Source: Henckelia pumila
Taxonomy: Eukaryota > Streptophyta > Magnoliopsida > Lamiales > Gesneriaceae
Length of the DNA stretch: 64,000 bases
Direction: 5' to 3'
NCBI RefSeq assembly: GCF_033568475.1
Contig: NC_133122.1
Location: forward strand, 147,202,861 to 147,266,860
A program made the translations under genes and the position numbers. Within the stretch, counting starts at the first letter, position 1, and each line of letters opens with the position of its first letter. Shown in pieces: positions 24,309 through 35,511 of this stretch. The notes under the pieces were generated by a model that saw only the letters and a program-made list of their open reading frames with translations, made no database searches and had not been told where the DNA came from.

Positions 24309-24618
24309 ATGAATCTTCGTAATCCACATGTTTCAATTCTCGAACAAAACAAACTTACTGGCGCAAACAATACAGAAAGATTCCATAAGTTAAGATTGTC
24401 CTAAGTTCGGAAAAGATTTTCTAAGTGTTAGAAAAGGCTTATCCGAAAACAGCCCCGGCTGATGTTACTGCCAAAAGGTTGGCCGAACTAGAGAAATGGT
24501 TGGACCATGATCTCAAGGCCAAATGTTACATGCAAAATTGGACAAGTCTAAACAAGTTTTCCATCACTGCAAGAAACCCGGTCATTGAAAACGTAACTGC
24601 AAGAAATACCTCGAGCAG
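24309..24618 (+). pseudogene. Gag remnant of the Copia element (large internal deletion)
   Basis: ATG at 24309 opens the typical Gag start MNLRNPHVSILEQNKLTG, but a stop comes at 24402-24404. After a frame change the Gag text continues (LEKAYPKTAPADVTAKR; DHDLKAKCYMQ). It then jumps directly to a decayed zinc knuckle (HHCKKPGH, stop, KRNC). Most of the capsid region, normally several hundred bases, is missing near 24540. It cannot form a capsid. Confidence 0.8.
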
Positions 24619-27600
24619 TTGCGAACTGCAAAGGGTATGTTTTACATTGAAATAAATGTTTTTCTTAATACTACTTTTTGGGTATTGGATACCAGATGTA
24701 GATCTCACATTTGCAATGAGTTACAAATGATGACAAGAAGTCTCAAGCTTAGAATGGGTGAGACCCAGCTGAGGCTCGGAAATGGTTCTAGAGTTGAAGC
24801 CAAAGCTGTGGGAGACGTTTATTTAATTTTACAGAACGATTTTAAGTTACTTTTGAGAGATGTTTTATTTGTTCCAGATTTGATTAAAAACATTATTTCT
24901 GTTTCTATGCTTGATAGAGATGGTTTTTCTTGCAATTTTGTGAATGGGATTTGCAATATTTACAAGAATGAATGTTTGATTGGAAATGGACAACTTGAAA
25001 ACGATCTATATAACTTAAAATTAAAAGACGTTCCAATAAATTATGTTGATAAACCGATAACAACGAACAAAAGGAAAATCGATAGTCAAAACCCGGCAAA
25101 CCTTTGGCATGCTAGGCTAGGTCATATTTCCTCAAGGAGGATGAACAAGCTAGTGGGAGAGGGCATGTTTGATATGTCTGATATTAACTCTCTACCTACT
25201 TGTGAATCCTGCCTGAAAGGAAAAATGACTAAATCTCCATTCAAGGAGAAACCTGAGCGTAGTCAAAATCTGTTGGATTTGATCCATACATATGTTTGTG
25301 GTCCATTTAGAATTGGTACTCAATTTGGCCACACCTACTTCATTACCGTTACTGATGATTATTCAAGGTATGGGTATTTATATTTAATGAAATATAAGTC
25401 TGAAGCATTTGAAAAGTTCAAAGAATTCAAGGCTGAAGTAGAAAACAAGCTAGGTAAAAGTATTAAAGCACTTCGATCATATCGAGGTGGAGAATACTTA
25501 AGTACCGAGTTTTTGGACTATCTGAAAGAGAATGAGATTCTCTCTCAGTGGACTCCTCCTATGACACCTCAGCTGAATGGTGTATCGGAGCGTCGTAATC
25601 GAACTTTGTTGGACATGGTTCGATCCATGATGAGCTTCACTGAGCTTCCACCTTCGTTTTGGGGATACGCGCTTGAAAAGGCGGTGTTGTTGTTGAACAA
25701 CGTCCACACCAAAGCAGTGGATAAAACACCATACGAGTTATGGAATGGCAAAGCTCCTAAGTATTCGTACTTGAGGATTTGGGGATGTCCTGCTTACGTG
25801 AAGCAGACAGTGGGAGATAAGTTGGATAATCGATCCACCTTATGTTATTTTGTAGGGTATCCGAAGAATTCAATCGGATATTATTTCTATCATCCTACTG
25901 AAACAAAAGTGTTTGTTTCAAGGAATGTCACCTTCTTGGAGAAGGAGTTCTTATTGGATAAGAAAGGCGAGATGATGGAACTCGAAGAAATTCGAGAAGA
26001 ACCCGAAATACAAAATAATGATCCCATACCTCAAGAATCTTCAGAGGACACGCCTATACCTAGAAGATCCGAGAGGACTTCTAGACCTCCTATTCGATAT
26101 GGTCTTCTTCTTGAAGGGGATCAAGATGAACCCGACGTTGGATGTGATCCAAGAAACTTCAAGGAAGCAATTTCTGATGCGGATTCAAATTTATGGCTTG
26201 AAGCTATGCAGTCGGAAATAGATTCGATGCATACAAACCAAGTTTGGTCTTTAGTAGATCCTCCCGATGGAATTGTTCCAATAGGGTGTAAATGGATCTA
26301 CAAGAGAAAGCTTGGGCCTGATGGTAAGGTATTGACCTACAAGGCACGATTGGTGGTGAAAGGTTATACTCAAAGACAAGGAGTTGACTATGATGAAACC
26401 TTTTCACCAGTTGCAATGTTCAAGTCCATAAGAATCCTTATTGTCATAGCTGCTTGGTATGACTATGAGATATGGCAAATGGATGTGAAGACTGCATTTC
26501 TTAATGGAAACATTAAGGAAGAGATCTATAAGAAGCAGCCTGAGGAATACACATCCATGGGAAGCGAGCATAAGGTATGCAAGCTTCAGAGATCAATCTA
26601 TGGTCTCAAACAAGCATCAAGAAGTTGGAACCAGAAATTTGATGAAACAATAAAGGATTTTGGTTTCATCAAGAACCCGGAGGAACCGTGCGTGTACAAG
26701 AAAGTAGTTAAGGATGCTGTGACATTCTTAGTACTTTATGTTGATGACATCCTACTCATTGAGAATGACGTAGGGATGTTGCAGTCAACAAAGATATGGT
26801 TATCAGGTAGATTCTCGATGAAGGATTTGGGTGAGACATCCTATATTCTAGGGATACAGATCTATAGAGATAGATCTAAGAGAATGATAGGACTCACTCA
26901 AGCAACCTACATCGACACAATATTGAAAAGGTTTTCAATGGATGGGTCCAAGAGAGGACATCTACCTATGTGTCATGGAGTTTCTCTATCCAAGTCCATG
27001 TGTCCCAAGACTGATGAAGAGATAGAGAAAATGACACATGTACCATATGCGTCAGCCATAGGTAGTATCATGTATGGGATGATATCTACCAGACCGGATG
27101 TAGCATTTGCTCTGAGTGTCACGAGCAGATATCAAGCCAATCCCGGTCAAATGCATTGGAAAGCCGTGAAGGATATTCTTAAGTACTTACGAAGGACTAA
27201 GAATATGTTCATGGTATATGAAGGAAGAGAACTGAAATTGGAAGGCTATACCGACTCTAGCTTCCAAAGTGACGTGGATGACTCGAAGTCAACCTCTGGA
27301 TTTGTGTTCATGCTCAATGGCGGTGCTGTCTCTTGGAAGAGTTCCAAGCAGGACACCACAGCGGATTCCACCACTGAGGCTGAATACATTGCGGCATCAG
27401 CTGCTGCTAAAGAGGCCATTTGGATGAGGAATTTCGTCCAAGAGTTGGGCGTTATTCCTGAAGTTGTTGGTCCAGTCCCGGTGTACTGTGACAACACGGG
27501 TGCCGTTGCTCAGGCAAAGGAACCAAGGTCTCATCAAAGATCCAAACACGTACTGAGGAAATACCACATCATCCGGGAGATTGTGGAATGAGGAGACATC

Positions 27601-27723
27601 ACTGTCGAGAGAGTGGCCTCTGCAGACAATATCGCTGATCCACTTACTAAGCCCTTTCCAGGACCATTATTTGACAAACATTGCGAATCAATGGGACTGC
27701 GTAGTATGACTAGTTGGCTTTAG
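24619..27723 (+). pseudogene. Copia Pol: protease, integrase, reverse transcriptase, RNase H; catalytic residues lost
   Basis: The frame is open from codon 24619 (TTG, continuing the Gag frame, not a real start) to TGA 27589-27591, then in the same frame to TAG 27721-27723. Counting from 24619: the protease active site reads DTR (residues 24-26) instead of DTG. The integrase HHCC finger is present (LWHARLGH..CESCLKG), but both catalytic Asp positions are Tyr (HTYVCGPF Y225; LRSYRGGEY Y288), while the Glu (E324) is kept 36 residues on. Reverse transcriptase keeps YVDD (707-710). RNase H keeps YTDSSF, STTEAEY and YCDNTG. The TGA replaces a likely Arg codon. RT and RNase H may be intact, but integrase and protease should be inactive. 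Confidence 0.9.
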
Positions 27724-27737
27724 GGCAAGTGGGAGAT
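27724..27737 (+). other. Polypurine tract of the Copia element
   Basis: GGCAAGTGGGAGAT lies immediately before the 3' LTR, the usual CAAGTGGGAGA context of plant Copia elements. Confidence 0.8.
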
Positions 27738-29625
27738 TGAAAGAGTGGGTGCCCGGTGAGCCAACTTGTGGCTAAGGGTTTTTATGACTCTATGTATAGA
27801 TTTTGTTTAATATAATTTACACTTTTATAATGGCGTTTACTTTATCTTTTATCATATTATTATGTTGTGACATACTATAAGATGTTTAGATGAAGACCTT
27901 GAATATACTATAGTGTATGTAAGATGTGGTGGCACATGGGGATGGCTATCATGAAACACATCTTATAGTCACTGTATATTCTAAACAGTTCCTAGTCGAT
28001 TGAGTCGTCCGTTAATAAGGATAAGGATCGCTCGAGATTGAGACTAGCATTTGCGATGCCGAGTACCACGTTTCATTGGTATGGAACATAGAGATGTTCA
28101 AAGCATGCAAATGGATATTCATACGATGAATGATCGAACTACCCTATCCGAACTTTCCAAGTGGTTATCACTTATCGAGTGGATAAAGTCCGCGATTTTG
28201 GTTGTACACCATTAGTCCTTACTACTTGAAACATCATTGAGACTCTATATGCTAGTACTGTACTTTGACTCGTTTACCGACTCTATTGGGGTCATCAGGT
28301 GTCGGGATTGGGTACAGTTACGACACATATAGGAGTCGATGCTTTGTTGTCAAGGATTCACCACATACTTGCTAGTGTGGATATCCTATGCAATCTGAGG
28401 AGATATTAGTGTGACGAATCTCTGGCCAGAGTACATGATGTGTTTTAAGAAATGGTTTCTTAGTAGCACATGCGATGTCACTATTTGATCTTCAAGATGC
28501 ATTGCATAGTTATCGAATCTCGAACGACTCTCGATTTACCAATGGTTGTTGATTCGATCGGGATATATGGATGAAGGGACCGTACTGTACGCTAACCAAA
28601 ATCTATTGGTTCTTGCAGGCACTATCAGTGATACCTAGGGAATCATGGGGCGATGTTGTTAGGCGCTCTTACCATGATTCGATGGGCAAGTCGGAAATTG
28701 TTGTTCCGAGTCACAAGGAGTTGTGAGCCCACGGCTAGCTGTATCCCTGAACCATTGAGGGTCACACAAGTAATGGATTTTTAATCCCCGTTGAGATAAT
28801 TAAATTTAAAGAGTTAAATTTAGTGAATAAAGAAGTGGGACTTCTTATTTAAGAGTAGAGGGAGTAAAATTTCCTAAAATGACATAGTGATGGACATTTT
28901 TTGGAAACCACTGAATTCGGATTCACTGATCGTAGGAGAGGGCATGCCGGGGTGAAGAAGGTGGCTCCATACGGAAAATTTATCTTGACTTTAAAAGATG
29001 CAGAAATGGTTTCTGTGCACATTGGTGAAATTGGTTTATCAATCTGAGTCACGATGAATTTTATATTAATTTCTGAACATGCGGGCTTTGCTTGGCAGGC
29101 TTGAACTTATGACTAATGGGCCCTAAGCTGTTAGCAACCCACATTATAAATAAGTTATTGCAGTACAGAAATTACACAACAGAGGTCACAAAATTTTCGA
29201 AAACCCTAGCTTTTCTCTCTAGTGGCCGCCGCCCCTCTCCTCTCTCTGTCAGAAAATCCAGCCTGTGAATTTTGAATTTGCAGTCTGGTTTAACGGATCA
29301 AATTCGTTAATTCTCTTCGTAGAAACTTCTGATAGATTTTCTAGTGCAATCTATCAGAGGGATTAAACTTTTGTTCGTGGACCTGATTGAAGAATTGTTC
29401 GTCCATCAGTTCCTGGGATATACAACAAGAGCAGAGTTATCTGTTGGTGTCCATAATCTCATTTCGAGATTTCAAGGTAAAAATTTAATTGTTATTTAAT
29501 TTTTACACGCACAATTTAATCGTAAAGTTTTGATACCCATGATATGGAATCGTTCCATATAAAATTTTAAAACTTCCGCTGCACCGGGTATCAATTCTGA
29601 TTGATCTGATCACCGTTCTCCAACA
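27738..29625 (+). repeat. 3' LTR of the Copia element
   Basis: 1888 bp and nearly identical to 20732-22576. It carries a 48-bp block at 28926-28973 absent from the 5' LTR, and about a dozen substitutions. Confidence 0.93.
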
Positions 29626-30307
29626 AATAGAGGATGTATCAGAGAGACAACCATGAAGAATTGGACATAAGAAATCTCTGTCTCTTTTGCTTACAAGATT
29701 GCATTCTCACAACACTTGAGCACAACTGATAGTCACATTTTAATATGCTCAAAACCAACCCTCTCTTACTTGAAATATACCAGATCTTCAGGATCACGCA
29801 AGGGTTCATCAAAGCTTCTCGACCACTTCAAACAGAAGGCTTTGGAGAAAAAATTTGATAGTTTGGATCTAAGAATGCAAACAAGAAACGTTGTGTTTGT
29901 TGTAGTTTGATAAAATCTGCAATCTTGTGGTGTACTAGGATTTCCAAGTTAGGTAGTGAAAAAGTCCTAATATTAGAATGAGTTGTTACAGTGTCTATAA
30001 AACCAAAGATTTCTAGTGAGTTCCTTCCTAAGTAACGAAGGAAGATTCAACCTTCGAACTTCCATATCTCTTTTGTCCTTTATCATTTTTATTCCCTCCA
30101 TATCTTGTTGATACACTTATGATCGGAGTATAGAGCTTCATTGAAGGCTATAAAACTATTTTCGTAATTGAAAGTTGTTTGAGTGCCTTCAAAAGTTGAG
30201 AACTTTTGTCTGGTTGGTCAACACTCACTCGACCGATCAAGTCTTTTTTAAGAAAATTTTAAAAGTGTGTATTCACACCCCTTCTACACACATTTTCGAT
30301 CCCAACA

Positions 30308-30535
30308 CTAATTTTTTATTTCACTTAATTTGTTGTGTCTATATATATGAATTTATATTATAATGTACTAATTTGGTTCACAATTTGAAATTTGATAGGA
30401 TGTCATTACTATTTTAGTTTCAATTATTTTTTTGTGTACATAAATATGTGAAATTTTTTTAGTTTCACAATATGAATTTTATATTATAACATAATAATTT
30501 TCAATTCAAAATTTTTAATTTGGTCGGATGTTATC
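30308..30535. repeat. Minisatellite, middle block
   Basis: About two more units of the ~120-bp repeat, with landmarks TGAAATTTGATAGGATGTCA and TTGGTCGGATGTTATC. It lies between the two LTR insertions. Confidence 0.6.
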
Positions 30536-30676
30536 TGTTGGGATCGATTCGAACTGCCCTTTAGAACAATGTAGAGCAGTTCAAGATGAAAAGTTTCAAA
30601 TGTGAGCTCAGTTGTTAGACTCTGAACTCTTATCTTTTTCGTGTTTCGGTGTTAATTGGTCAACAAATATATGTAC

Positions 30677-31986
30677 TGTAGCGACCCTACCCGGATCCAC
30701 TATCTAATCAGAGTGATTAGCGCAAGCAACAATAATTAAAGCATTAAATAGCGGATAATTCCAAAGTACAACAAATCCAATCGGCAGAATACAACCGACG
30801 ATAGAAACAGTGTATAATTCTGTATACAACCAAATCGAAATTAGGGTATCAGAATCCCTAACAAACTACCTCTACACGGTAGCAACCTCAACCCTGCTGG
30901 GAACCACCGGGACCGTCCAGCCTCAGACCTGACCCGCCACAAGGTGTCCCAAAACACGAAACATAAAGGGCATGAGCGACTACGCTCAATACGGGAGCAA
31001 TGATATAAATACAAATATGAGCATGCACATGACTTTAAAAATCAGGGTTAAATCACTTTACTCATGGCGCCTGGAATACACAGTACCGGGCAAAAGAGCG
31101 ACTTCGCTTGGTACTCGTATATTTCCAAGACACGAATCCTCAGGAAAAATCGCCTCGACTGATGGAAACTGTCATGACTCATATCATACCCGATGCAGTC
31201 TCCGTAAAAATATATGCATGTGCTAAAAACAGTAAAACATAGCCAATACAGCACATACATCATGCATCACACACATATGTATAAATATCATGCCGGCTAT
31301 CTCGGTCAGTACTTACGTACCTCTAACACTGCAGGTCAACTCCTAGCACACCCGTCTAGGTCCAAAGCCTACAAGTCTGCTCTACTGCGTCTACACATGC
31401 AAAAGTCCATGCATCACTATAAACGCTCTAAAATCCTTAACTAATCTATTTCATACTCCTAAATATTTTTAGGAAGCCAAATTATACCTTCGTTCGTCGT
31501 CAGTCCGCTGATGTAGAATCGCCTCAAAACTTAGGCACACCTCTGCTACGACGCCGGGATCGCTAGGCAACTTCCGGATTCCTAATAGGATGTCTAGAAC
31601 TCCGTAGATCTAAGTAAGAAGGTTCGAAAACCAGAGGAAAGGAGGGGAAATCGGTGCACAGAATGAGGGCTCGGACCCCTTATTTATAGACGGCGATCGG
31701 AACATCCGATCCCTCATCGGAACGTCTGATCGCGAACGAAGCGTCCGATCGTGACATCGGAACGTCCGATGTCACCTCACGTGCGTAAGCAGTGACGTCA
31801 TCTTGCTGACGTCGGTGATGACGCCAGCCTTAGCCAGAACGGAACATCCGATCCTCCAACGGAACGTCCGATCCCGATCGAAGCTTCCGATCTGTGCTTC
31901 GGAGCTTCCGATCCACTTCGGATAATTTTAGGCAAAATTTAGTAATTAATTTTTTTAATTACCTTGATTAATTGCGGGTCACTACA
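30677..31986 (-). mobile_element. Ty3/gypsy-type solo LTR nested in the second solo LTR
   Basis: 1310 bp beginning TGTAGCGACCC and ending GGGTCACTACA, flanked by TGTAC on both sides (30672-30676 and 31987-31991). Minus orientation: the TATA box (TATAAATA) is at 31681-31688 on the minus strand, with U3 palindromes at about 31690-31920. It has the same design as the LTRs at 494, 6308 and 59700. Confidence 0.9.
31690..31920 (-). repeat. Palindrome array in nested gypsy-type LTR U3
   Basis: Repeated ATCGGAACGTCCGAT-like palindromes (ATCGGAACATCCGATCC, ATCGGAACGTCTGATCG, ATCGGAACGTCCGATGTC, GCTTCGGAGCTTCCGATCC) lie upstream of the minus-strand TATA box. The outer half-sites are TCGGA/TCCGA, as in the sister LTRs. 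Confidence 0.65.
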
Positions 31987-32925
31987 TGTACGGAAACATG
32001 CCAAATAATAGATTGAACAAATTTATGGAAGTGACTAAACTGGTAAATAACACGGATATGTTTATAGATGTTCGGAGACTTCAACTGCTCCTACGTCACC
32101 CCTTCTTCCATAAGGGAAGGATTCACTAGAATAATTTGGCTTATACAACGTCTAGTATACAACTCACTCCAATCGTAGGATTTACCCTTTGCCTAGATCG
32201 AAACTCCTAGTATACACCTAAGTTAAGACACTATGTCCTAACAATGAAATACAATAGTGATTGAATCCCTAGATTTCAATCAAAACACCTCTTGGTAAAC
32301 AGTTAGGCAGTTGAGGGTTGATTCTTGGACCTTGATGATCTTCAGAGGTCTGATATATCAATATATGTGGCCGAAGTTCTTGAGCAAGACAAATTGTTCA
32401 AAGAACTTGTAGAGCTTGAATCTCTATATATTTCTGTCTACTCTTGTATGCTCTCGGATATTCTCGAATGTATTATTCTCTTGTGTCTCTCTTTCGTTGT
32501 CTGCATACTTCGTATATATATAAGTGCATATCTTCTTGCAACGTTCGACTTTGATATTAATGCATGTCTTCATTGACTCTAAATCTTTAATAAGTTTTTA
32601 TGAGAGCTTTAAATGAAGTCGCGCATCTTTTAATAGAGATGTCTGAACCTTTCAACGTCTCTTATATTTGAATTGAGATTTCCTTTTTCGTAACTTGTTT
32701 AAGCAGTCGATCAATGTATTCTTGTTGAGCAGTTGGTCTTACATGCCCGTATTATCTTTTCGAGCAATCTTGATATATGGACTGGTTATTTGAACTGGTA
32801 TCTTGAACTGATCTTTCATAACTGCATTCTCTGGACTAGACTTTTGATCTTGAACATCTTTGATTTTGACTGGACTGCTAGAATATATATCCGTATTTTT
32901 TCAAACACCAAAACTTATTCCAACA

Positions 32926-33410
32926 TTATCACTACTATATTATCCCATATTTTAATGAAGGTAAATGTGTTCATAATTAGTTAATATATATATATATATA
33001 CACACATATTTTTATATATTAATAAATAAATGTATACATAAATATATTATAATAAATATTTACCTAAATAATACAATAATCTCTATTCATATGTATATTA
33101 TATTGGATTTCTTGACCACCACTCTACCTCCATAATTTTCCAACCTGTGATCAAAAAGTGTCATCCATGGATGGGATGAAATGTTTGGTTCTTTCCTATA
33201 TGTAAAGACCTTTCATGATCTACTCCATTTGATCAGTTTCATTTCTAATTTTCGTGTTCATTGTTGGTCTAAAGTAAAAAGATGAAGGGTTGTGAGAATT
33301 GTGTTCTAAAGAGTTGAAAAAGGGGAAAAATACTTACTTATACCTCAAAACCCTTTAAAAAATTTCCAAAAAATTACACAAAATACTCAGGCTGCCCAGA
33401 AAGAGATCGG
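32926..33410. other. Minisatellite remnant, TA microsatellite and AT-rich DNA
   Basis: 32926-32980 resumes the minisatellite (TTATCACTACTATATTATCC). An (AT)n tract lies at 32984-33000, followed by ACACACATA. No gene seen. Confidence 0.5.
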
Positions 33411-34040
33411 TGAAGGAGGTGTCGAAAAAATATCAACCAATTTTCTTGTTAAAATTCATAAACTACCGCTGCCCAGAAAGAAAAACAGTGTCCAATTTCT
33501 ATTGAATGTGATGTGCCTTATTTCGAAGAATTTCGGAAAGCACACATTGCTATCTTGCCCTTTCTCACAAGATGCACAGCCTGTGCGGGAGAAAAAGTGG
33601 ACAAACCCCCACCTGGTCACTTCTGGCTAGATGTTGATGTGGGGTTCGATGAAGTGAACAATCAATTTAGTGTTGGCCCAGTGATCCGTGATCATTTTGG
33701 CTCTTTGCATGCTGCCTCAGCTAGTGGCATTCATCACCCTAGGTCGGTGTTTGGTGCAAAAAAAATTTCTATTCATCGCGGTCTACTTCTTGCCCTTCAT
33801 GCGGACTTCGATAATGTTTTGGTCTTCTCGGATTCTACCTTGGCAGTCCAAGTGACTTCAGCCTCGGATATTCGGAATCCTGTTGGCAGTAACATTCGCT
33901 CTTTACTTGCTTCTTCTAACTTCATGTATGTATCTTTTGCTAGCCGCTAATATGGTGGCTCATGCCTCAACAATAGTATTGCTCAATTCGCTCTTACTCA
34001 CCCCTATGTCTTCTGGGTTGAATGTATTTTTATAACTTGA
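33411..34040 (+). pseudogene. LINE-type RNase H domain remnant
   Basis: The open segment 33513-33950 encodes an RNase H-like (RVT_3) domain: HFWLDVDVGFDEVNNQFSVG, then GPVIRDHFGSLHAA, then VLVFSDSTLAVQV. This matches the C-terminal domain of plant LINE ORF2 proteins. Related text continues after the stop (NNSIAQFALTHPYVFWVE, to about 34020). No reverse transcriptase lies upstream, so this is a 5'-truncated relic, not a host gene. Confidence 0.75.
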
Positions 34041-35511
34041 ATTATGGATTTATCCCTTCATGCTATCTAATATATTTTCTTTGTTTCAAAAATATTGATA
34101 TTGTCCGAATTCATTTCGAACTACAAATAGTGAAGTAGAGATAAAATGAAATAAAAATTTAATTCACTTGCAATATAAAAACCAAGTTTGAATCCGTGAT
34201 AAAAATTTACACGACTTTGATTCTGTCGTACACGCTTATGCAAGTGTGAAAGAAAATAAATGTTGCAAAAATAAATGTTGAAGTCAATTCAACATGGTTA
34301 TAAGCAGGCCTGCAATGTTGAACGATTAAAGTAATTAGAGAATCCTTAAAAAATCAGATATGAAGATATTAAAAAACCCAAACTTTAAAATATTTTATGT
34401 CCAAAGTGTAACGTGTAATCGTGTTTTTTTTGTCTCTTCACATATGTAGATGAAAATGAAAGAACACGAAAAAATTTAACCTTTTTTTTAAGAAAAGGAG
34501 CATGGGTCCTTTATTGACTAAATTTAAGTACTATTTGTAAAACTTTATTTTATCAAATTCCGCACTAAAGAGTGTTTCCATTGGTCTCCCCTTATAAATG
34601 GGGCACCAAAACACGCAAGAAAATTATCTTCCATCATTTTCACCTTGAAGTAAGTTAAACCTCACACGCAAGAAAATTATGGATAATTATGATTTTTTTT
34701 TTTATAATGATGAAACTCGTATTCTTTATTCTTTCGCTATGTATAAAATAAAATTTTAAACTAATGCAATAGTTAGTTTTTCGATAGGTATAAAATAAAC
34801 TCTCAAACTCATGCAATAATTAGTTCATGACATGTAAACCAGCTAACTAAATAAATCATATTAAGCATAATTATAATTTATTTAGTCCTACTCCTACATG
34901 TAGTTGACTAGTGATATTTTTTTTGACACTATAATTATCATACACGCAAATGGAGCATAAAATATAAATGAACAGGTGAAACAGCTCAAAGACTAAACAA
35001 GACTTGGCAATTTAGTGAGACTGAGATCACACGTATGATTTTTTAAAAAATAAAAAAAACCAACATCATTACAACTCAGTAAACTAAAACATATAAAATT
35101 CTGTTAACCGAGATTAGGTTTGCAATTTCTTTCTAATACTCACAATACATTGATACCAAGATTTTATACATTCATGTGGGAAATTTTACATAAGTAGATT
35201 TTATTTATATTTACGTTCCGAAGAAGATCCAGCACAATATATATTACTTATTCGCGAACAAGCGCGTACTTTTGTAAAAAAATCAATGAACATGACATGA
35301 TTGTTTAAGCACTGAATATATGGTACAAAACTGATGTATATATTCATGATCTCAAAGTTTATATATATATATATAGTTTCATTAATACAATAACATGTGT
35401 ATATATGTTATTGAATATGAACTGCATAAGCATGATACATATCTATATAAATTACAAATTGAATCACAGAATTTCCCAGTGTTATAGCTTTAGAATTGAA
35501 GTTATGGATGA
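34041..35511. other. AT-rich intergenic DNA downstream of BAHD gene 2
   Basis: No gene seen. The likely 3' UTR of the minus-strand acyltransferase lies at about 35350-35511. A (TA)n microsatellite is near 35360. Confidence 0.6.

Larger units (their letters stand above)
20732..29625 (+). mobile_element. Full-length Ty1/Copia element, 8894 bp, young but coding-defective
   Basis: Two long LTRs (20732-22576 and 27738-29625), a primer binding site, a long leader, a deleted gag, a pol region and a purine tract. It is flanked by the perfect 5-bp target duplication AATAG (20727-20731 and 29626-29630). By eye the LTRs differ at about a dozen substitutions plus a 48-bp and a 5-bp indel over ~1840 bp, so the insertion is recent. 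Protease, integrase and gag are damaged, suggesting it moved using proteins from a related element. Confidence 0.95.
20160..30307 (+). mobile_element. Solo LTR (Copia/SIRE-like), split by a complete Copia element
   Basis: The left part (20160-20731) begins TGTTAGATTTCTTAG; the right part (29631-30307) ends GATCCCAACA. Both flanks carry CTAAT (20155-20159 and 30308-30312), a perfect 5-bp target duplication. Without the inserted Copia and its duplicate target the LTR is about 1249 bp. The TG..CA ends and the TTAG.TTTTGATTATAACA start resemble SIRE/Maximus LTRs. No internal region is left, so it is a solo LTR. Confidence 0.85.
30536..32925 (+). mobile_element. Second solo LTR in the minisatellite, split by a gypsy-type solo LTR
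   Basis: Starts TGTTGGGATCG and ends TTATTCCAACA. Both flanks carry TTATC (30531-30535 and 32926-32930), a perfect 5-bp target duplication. After removing the nested element (30677-31986 plus one target copy) it is about 1075 bp. No internal region remains. The frames at 32325-32984 are LTR sequence, not genes. The TGTTGGGATC start suggests a Copia-type LTR. Confidence 0.85.

Noticed and set aside
32325-32984. Two 83-codon open frames
   Set aside because: They fall within or at the edge of the TTATC-flanked solo LTR and have no recognisable domain.
33513-33950. A stand-alone host RNase H gene
   Set aside because: The text matches the LINE C-terminal RNase H domain, the frame is broken after the stop, and no start context or introns are seen.
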